Shown here: piece after piece, positions 5,900 through 9,237 of the stretch
How positions within the stretch are numbered: position 1 is the stretch's first letter
Layout: each line of letters opens with the position of its first letter
Assembly: GCA_025453925.1 (NCBI GenBank)
Contig: JALOPK010000231.1
Span: forward strand, 1 to 9,237
DNA length: 9,237 nt
Direction: 5' to 3'
Origin: Candidatus Eiseniibacteriota bacterium
GTDB taxonomy: Bacteria; JAFGKV01
Notes under the pieces: model-generated
The model's database searches: none
Told to the model about the DNA's origin: nothing
The model's input: only the letters and a program-made list of their open reading frames with translations
Translations under genes and position numbers: made by a program

Positions 5900-7024
5900 A
5901 TGTCGCAACGTCTGACCCGTTTCTTCGCGTCCCGTTCCGGCATCATCCTCGCCGGGGCGATCATCGGCGTCATCGCGCCACTGCTCCAGAAACTGGGCAA
6001 TCCCGCAAACATGGGAATCTGCGTCGCCTGTTTCGAGCGCGACATCGCGGGCGCTCTGGGCCTGCACCGCGCGGCCGTGGTGCAGTACATCCGCCCGGAG
6101 ATCATCGGCTTCGTGCTGGGATCAATGCTGGCGGCGTATGCCTTCTCGGAGTTCCGCGCCCGGGCCGGTTCCGCGCCCATCGTTCGTTTCGTCCTTGGCA
6201 TGTTCGCCATGATCGGCGCTCTGGCGTTCCTGGGCTGTCCGTGGCGCGCCGCATTGCGCCTCGCAGCCGGAGATCTGAACGCCATCCTCGGTCTGGGGGG
6301 CCTCGCCGCCGGCATCGCCATCGGAGTGCAGTTCCTCAAGAACGGCTACAACCTGGGCCGCGCGCCGAAGACGCACACCGCGGCGGGCTGGATCATGCCG
6401 CTGCTCATGTTCAGCCTTCTCCTGCTGCGCATCGTCGCACCGGTCTTCGCCAAGGATGGGCCCATCTTCTTCAGTGCCGGCGGGCCGGGCTCGCTGCATG
6501 CGCCGCTGGTGGTTGCCCTCGCGGCGGGGCTGCTCATCGGCTTCCTCGCGCAGCGTACCCGTTTCTGCACCATGGGGGCCATACGCGACGTGATTCTCAT
6601 GCGGGATGCGCATCTCCTCAGCGGTATGGGAACGCTCATCGTGGTCGCGGCGATCATGAATCTGATCCTTGGACAGACCCGCCTCGGTGTCGCGGGCCAG
6701 CCCGTGGCCCACAGCAGCCATGTCTGGAACTTCGCGGGGATGATGCTGTCCGGCCTTGCATTCGCCCTCGCGGGCGGCTGCCCGGGGCGGCAGCTTTTCC
6801 TGGCAGGCGAGGGAGACGGCGACGCGGCGGTGTTCGTGGTCGGGATGATTACCGGGGCGGCCTTCTCCCACAACTTCGCCCTTGCCGGCTCCCCGGACAA
6901 AGCCGTCGACGGAATCGCCACGGTGGGTGGGCTGACGCCCAACGGCATGGGCGCCGTTATCCTCGGGTTGGTGGTGTGCCTGCTCATCGGTTTCACCATG
7001 CGCGAGCGGACGAAGGAGGTCTGA
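5900..7024 (+). CDS. yedE: YedE family putative selenium transporter
   Basis: 374-residue integral membrane protein with about ten hydrophobic segments. The motif NMGICVACFERDIAGALGLH (37-56) followed by RPEIIGFVLGS is diagnostic of the selenium-linked YedE branch of the YeeE/YedE family. The protein is a two-fold repeat: the first half has C41, C44 and GCPWRAALRLAAGD (C113), the second has RTRFCTMGAIRD (C223) and GGCPGRQLFLAGEGDGDA (C294). Conserved cysteines line the path in the related thiosulfate transporter, so a reduced sulfur- or selenium-containing ligand fits. The start at 5900 is chosen because AGGAGGGAG lies just upstream. An in-frame ATG at 5822 falls inside the terminator and would add an Arg-rich, non-family tail. 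TusA-like begins 1 nt after the stop. Expression is probably governed by the upstream leader. The transport substrate is inferred from the family and neighbours. Confidence 0.92.
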   Translation: MSQRLTRFFASRSGIILAGAIIGVIAPLLQKLGNPANMGICVACFERDIAGALGLHRAAVVQYIRPEIIGFVLGSMLAAYAFSEFRARAGSAPIVRFVLGMFAMIGALAFLGCPWRAALRLAAGDLNAILGLGGLAAGIAIGVQFLKNGYNLGRAPKTHTAAGWIMPLLMFSLLLLRIVAPVFAKDGPIFFSAGGPGSLHAPLVVALAAGLLIGFLAQRTRFCTMGAIRDVILMRDAHLLSGMGTLIVVAAIMNLILGQTRLGVAGQPVAHSSHVWNFAGMMLSGLAFALAGGCPGRQLFLAGEGDGDAAVFVVGMITGAAFSHNFALAGSPDKAVDGIATVGGLTPNGMGAVILGLVVCLLIGFTMRERTKEV

Positions 7025-7025
7025 G

Positions 7026-7232
7026 ATGAAGGCAGTCGACGCACGAGGGCTCTCCTGCCCGCAGCCGGTCATTCTGACCCGCAGGGCCATAGAGAACGGG
7101 CAGTTCCCCATTGAGGTGCTGGTGGATACCGTGACCGCCCGCGAGAACGTTCGCCGCATGGCCGAGAAGGCCGGCTGCACGGTCACGATGCGCGCCGCAG
7201 GCGACGACATCGCGTTGACCATCAGCAGGTGA
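7026..7232 (+). CDS. TusA/SirA-like sulfur or selenium carrier
   Basis: 68 residues, one TusA (SirA-like) domain. The start MKAVDARGLSCPQPVILTRR has the family CPxP motif, with the active cysteine at C11 that carries a persulfide or perselenide. The remainder follows the usual beta-alpha-beta-alpha-beta-beta pattern (VLVDTVTARENVRRMAEKAGC). Full YedF proteins of selenium operons add a C-terminal DsrE-type domain, which is absent here. The gene begins 1 nt after the yedE stop, with GGAGG 5 nt before the ATG, so the two are cotranscribed and probably work together: YedE imports, this protein accepts or passes on the chalcogen. A second gene with a nearly identical N-terminus starts at 9179. Which of Se or S it carries cannot be told from sequence. 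Confidence 0.9.
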   Translation: MKAVDARGLSCPQPVILTRRAIENGQFPIEVLVDTVTARENVRRMAEKAGCTVTMRAAGDDIALTISR

Positions 7233-7344
7233 GCGGTGAGGGCGCCGAGGTTCGGAGGGTACCGAAGAGCGGGAGGCGGGCGCTGCCACGCAGAGCATGG
7301 GATCGAGAAGCGAGCTTCGGAGCGGCAGTGCTTTCGGAATGTAG

Positions 7345-7366
7345 GGGCGGGCCTCTGCGCCCGCCC
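7345..7366. repeat. REP-like hairpin, unit D
   Basis: GGGCGGGC (7345-7352) pairs perfectly with GCCCGCCC (7359-7366) across the loop CTCTGC. It is preceded by TGTAGG, the same head (TGTRGG) seen in the other units. Elements of this form are widespread intergenic repeats in GC-rich genomes. Confidence 0.6.
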
Positions 7367-7432
7367 GCGGGCAGGGACGGAACTCTGCCCTAACCCCAGA
7401 CGCGATGGGGGCACCCGCCCCGGCATGACGCG

Positions 7433-7456
7433 GGCGGGAGCGGCTTCAACCGCGAT
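7433..7456 (+). repeat. REP-like palindromic unit C
   Basis: The stem core GCGGCTTCAACCGC (7440-7453) follows GGCGGGA and is followed by GAT, the same layout as unit A read on its minus strand. Two stem positions differ from unit A by compensatory pairs (T-A to C-G, A-T to G-C). It faces unit B (7485-7508) across a 28-nt spacer, a head-to-head pair as in REPIN/BIME elements. Confidence 0.6.
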
Positions 7457-7484
7457 GGAGCGAAGCGGAATGAGCTGCATCAAG

Positions 7485-7508
7485 ATTACAACTGAAGTCG
7501 TTCCCACA
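7485..7508 (-). repeat. REP-like palindromic unit B
   Basis: ACAACTGAAGTCGT (7488-7501) followed by TCCCACA matches unit A at 18 of 24 positions. The outer stem pairs change together (G-C to A-T, T-A to C-G), which shows that the hairpin, rather than the exact bases, is conserved. It is inverted relative to unit C. Confidence 0.6.
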
Positions 7509-7573
7509 GATTCTGACCTTGTGGAGCGCCGGGGCCAGATGCAGATCCCCGGTGCCCAGTACCCGGAGCAATC

Positions 7574-8728
7574 ATGATCTACTTCGACAATGCGGCGACA
7601 TCATGGCCGAAGCCGCCGTGTGTGGTCGAGGCCATGATGCACTTCATGGCGGAAGTCGGTGCTAACCCCGGCCGCTCCGGGCATCGTCTGGCCGTGGAAG
7701 CCGCCCGCGTCGTCTACGGTGCGCGGGAGGCCGTGGCGCAGGTGCTGAACGCCCCGGACCCCCTGCGGGTCGTGTTCGGCGCCAATGCCACTGAGGGATT
7801 GAACCTGGCGTTGCACGGGCTGCTCAGGCCGGGCGACCATGTGATCACGAGCAGCATGGAACACAACTCCGTCATGCGGCCGCTTCGGGTGCTGGCCCGG
7901 AATGGCGTGGAACTGACCGTCGTGGGCTGTTCCCCACAGGGAATACTCGATCCGGATGATCTCGAGCGCGCTATCCGGCCCACGACACGAATGATCGCCC
8001 TCATCCACGCCTCCAATGTGACGGGCACGGTCTTGCCCATCGCCGAGGCAGGGCACATTGCACGCGAGCATGACACCCTCTTCCTGGTGGACGCAGCGCA
8101 GACCGCGGGGGCCTATCCCATTGACGTGCACGCCGATGCCATCGATCTGCTCGCCTTCTCCGGCCACAAATCCCTCTACGGGCCCATGGGCACGGGCGGA
8201 CTGGTGATCGGCGACCGGGTGGACGTCGCGAGACTTACACCGCTCAAGCAGGGAGGCACCGGCAGCCGCTCGGAGCACGAGGAGCAACCCGGCTTCCTTC
8301 CCGACGTGTGCGAGAGCGGCACCCCCAATGCGGTAGGCCTTGCCGGGCTGGCCGCCGGCGCGCGCTGGGTGATGGCCCGGGGAGTCGAAGGAATCCGGGC
8401 GCATCAGATGGCCCTGACCGAGGAGTTGTTGCGTGGCCTGGAGAGCATCACGGGAGTCACGATCTACGGCCCCCGCGACGCGCAACGACAGACCGCGACG
8501 GTCTCGTTCACCATCGCCGGCATGGAGACATCTGAAGCCGGTCTTCGACTGGACGATGACTATGGGATCATGTGCCGCGTGGGGCTGCACTGCGCACCGG
8601 CGGCACACCGCACGCTGGGCACCTTCCCCGCGGGCACCGTGCGCTTTGGGTTGGGCGGGTTCAGCTCGACCGAGGAAGTCGCGACCGCAGTGGATGCGAT
8701 CGCGGCACTGGCGCGGAAGGCGTCATGA
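7574..8728 (+). CDS. Cysteine desulfurase family protein (selenium-cluster type)
   Basis: 384 residues, class V aminotransferase fold, PLP-dependent. It opens with MIYFDNAATSWPKP, the usual start of the branch found beside selenium genes. H97 (MEHNS) stacks on the cofactor, D173 and Q176 (LVDAAQTAG) bind it, and K199 (SGHKSLYGP) forms the Schiff base. RVGLHCAP carries the catalytic cysteine C340, and GGTGSRSEHEEQP (227-239) is the conserved loop near the active site. All key residues are intact, so it should remove S from cysteine (or Se from selenocysteine) and form a persulfide or perselenide on C340. Length is normal for the family. GGAG lies 5 nt before the ATG. The stop overlaps the DUF3343 start by 4 nt (ATGA), indicating translational coupling and making the DUF3343 protein a likely acceptor. 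General Fe-S or tRNA-thiolation roles are less likely given the neighbours. Confidence 0.92.
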   Translation: MIYFDNAATSWPKPPCVVEAMMHFMAEVGANPGRSGHRLAVEAARVVYGAREAVAQVLNAPDPLRVVFGANATEGLNLALHGLLRPGDHVITSSMEHNSVMRPLRVLARNGVELTVVGCSPQGILDPDDLERAIRPTTRMIALIHASNVTGTVLPIAEAGHIAREHDTLFLVDAAQTAGAYPIDVHADAIDLLAFSGHKSLYGPMGTGGLVIGDRVDVARLTPLKQGGTGSRSEHEEQPGFLPDVCESGTPNAVGLAGLAAGARWVMARGVEGIRAHQMALTEELLRGLESITGVTIYGPRDAQRQTATVSFTIAGMETSEAGLRLDDDYGIMCRVGLHCAPAAHRTLGTFPAGTVRFGLGGFSSTEEVATAVDAIAALARKAS

Positions 8729-8964
8729 GCGGCGATTCTTACTCGGTGATCCTGGTCCACTCCACCAGCCATGCGATGCGTATCGAGAAGCTGCTCGGCG
8801 AACGAGGAGTCGCCTGCAAGATGATCCCCGTGCCGCGGCAGATCAGCTCCGATTGCGGTGTGTGTATTCGAATCCTTCAACAGGACGTCGAGCCCGCCAG
8901 ACGGGCGGTCGCGGCTGCCATCGAGATTCAGGGGATTGTCCCCATTCAAGGAGGTCTGCGATGA
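8725..8964 (+). CDS. DUF3343 putative Se/S carrier protein
   Basis: 79 residues, matching the DUF3343 family in length and motifs: VHSTSHAMRIEKLLGERGV (11-29), then IPVPRQISSDCGVCIRI (34-50). The conserved SSDCG places a cysteine at C44, with further cysteines at C47 and C31. The C44-C47 pair (CGVC) could hold a persulfide or perselenide or bind metal. The family co-occurs with YedE, TusA-like proteins and this desulfurase type in selenium-using genomes and is described as a putative Se/S carrier; no reaction is proven. Starting inside the desulfurase stop (ATGA overlap) and ending in an ATGA overlap with the Mop gene, it is coupled to both. The short start at 8725 is preferred over a longer in-frame one at 8572, which would lie deep inside the desulfurase gene. 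Confidence 0.9.
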   Translation: MSGDSYSVILVHSTSHAMRIEKLLGERGVACKMIPVPRQISSDCGVCIRILQQDVEPARRAVAAAIEIQGIVPIQGGLR

Positions 8965-9173
8965 GAGTCGGTGCACGGAATCAGCTTAAGGGCACGGTGA
9001 CGGCGATCACGCGTGGTGACGTGATGGCGCAGATCAAGTTCGCGATCCCCGCCGAATCGACGATGGGATCAGTCATCACCGTGGAGTCGCTGGACGAAAT
9101 GGAACTCAAGATCGGCGACGAGGTTCTGCTGTTCGTCAAGGCCATTCACGTCCTTCCGGTCAAAGAGGCATAG
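8961..9173 (+). CDS. mop: Molbindin-type molybdopterin/molybdate-binding (Mop/TOBE) protein
   Basis: 70 residues, a single Mop (TOBE-like) domain. Conserved blocks are ARNQLKGTVTAITRGDVMA (5-23), SVITVESLDEMELKIGDEV (37-55) and FVKAIHVLPVKE. Stand-alone molbindins assemble as hexamers of small beta-barrels and bind molybdate or tungstate as a cytoplasmic store or buffer. The start at 8961 has AAGGAGGT upstream (8948-8955) and overlaps the DUF3343 stop by 4 nt. Placement inside a selenium carrier operon suggests a link between Mo/W supply and Se delivery, as in selenium-dependent molybdenum hydroxylases, which need both. A longer frame from 8433 is only an out-of-frame overlap with the desulfurase. 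The gene is followed 5 nt later by another TusA-like gene. Confidence 0.9.
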   Translation: MRVGARNQLKGTVTAITRGDVMAQIKFAIPAESTMGSVITVESLDEMELKIGDEVLLFVKAIHVLPVKEA

Positions 9174-9178
9174 CGCGA

Positions 9179-9237
9179 ATGGCCACGGTCGTCGATGCCA
9201 GAGGTCTGGCGTGTCCGCAGCCCGTCATCATGACCCG
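9179..9237 (+). CDS. Second TusA-like or YedF-like protein (partial, cut by window edge)
   Basis: The ATG at 9179 opens a frame to the window end: MATVVDARGLACPQPVIMTR. This is the TusA/SirA N-terminus with the CPxP cysteine at C12. It differs from the TusA-like protein at 7026 only at a few positions over this stretch, so the two are paralogues. The start lies 5 nt after the Mop stop, with no clear Shine-Dalgarno, so it probably depends on coupling. Whether it is a single TusA domain or a full YedF with a C-terminal DsrE-like domain cannot be seen. In selenium operons the full YedF form often sits here. Confidence 0.85.
   Translation, partial: MATVVDARGLACPQPVIMT

Larger units (their letters stand above)
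7233..7573. other. Gene-free gap filled with REP-like palindromes
   Basis: About 340 bases separate the TusA-like gene from the desulfurase in an otherwise compact cluster. A reading frame spans it, but its translation (VGAGLCARPRAG, GAASTAMERSG) is what GC-rich palindromic repeats give and resembles no protein. The gap holds a hairpin at 7345-7366, a CCCGCCC/GGGCGGG inverted repeat (7414-7420 with 7432-7438), and REP-like units at 7433-7456 and 7485-7508. I see no strong promoter for the downstream genes. Confidence 0.65.

Noticed and set aside
6122-7507. 461-codon open frame on the - strand opposite yedE and the TusA-like gene
   Set aside because: Antisense shadow. The + strand encodes clear YedE and TusA proteins, and the minus translation is a low-complexity Arg/His/Glu mixture.
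7236-7577. 113-codon frame between the TusA-like gene and the desulfurase
   Set aside because: Its translation is dominated by the palindromic repeats (VGAGLCARPRAG, TAMERSG). It overlaps the desulfurase start and has no homology that I recognise.

Overview
This is a high-GC bacterial window, probably from an uncultured lineage. The secreted M14 carboxypeptidase ends in a FlgD-type Ig-like domain, an arrangement I associate with FCB-group phyla such as Eisenbacteria, Krumholzibacteriota or Latescibacterota. That placement is inference from one protein's architecture. Nothing in the window is phage- or plasmid-like.

Left part (1-5347). The + strand begins with the last 37 codons of an unrecognised gene. 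A gene-free, repeat-bearing gap (114-439) follows. A three-gene minus-strand block then reads 4367 to 440: a small lipoprotein, an unrecognised protein that carries an apparent one-base frameshift, and a large secreted zinc carboxypeptidase. A plus-strand gene for a family 2-like glycosyltransferase (4412-5347) diverges from this block.

Right part (5348-9237). This is a selenium-metabolism cluster, all on the + strand. It holds a YedE-type selenium transporter, a TusA-like carrier, a class V aminotransferase fold cysteine desulfurase, a DUF3343 putative Se/S carrier, a molbindin-type Mop protein and the start of a second TusA-like/YedF-like gene cut by the window edge. The last four are tightly packed (4-nt ATGA overlaps, then 5 nt). 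The likely logic, from established comparative genomics of selenium traits, is that YedE brings in a selenium species, the desulfurase and small cysteine-bearing carriers mobilise and hand over Se or S, and the Mop protein ties the set to molybdenum or tungsten. Together this resembles the selenium-dependent molybdenum hydroxylase trait. selD, yqeB and yqeC are not in view, so that trait is inferred.

The most interesting non-coding element lies upstream of yedE. A near-consensus promoter (TTGGCA-17-TATAAT) is followed by about 210 nt of structured leader, a strong intrinsic terminator, and then the yedE ribosome binding site. A segment of the leader is complementary to the 5' arm of the terminator, so the layout fits a riboswitch or attenuator that I could not assign to a known class. 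REP-like palindromes with compensatory changes sit at 5539-5562 and across 7340-7508, the latter splitting the selenium genes into two blocks.
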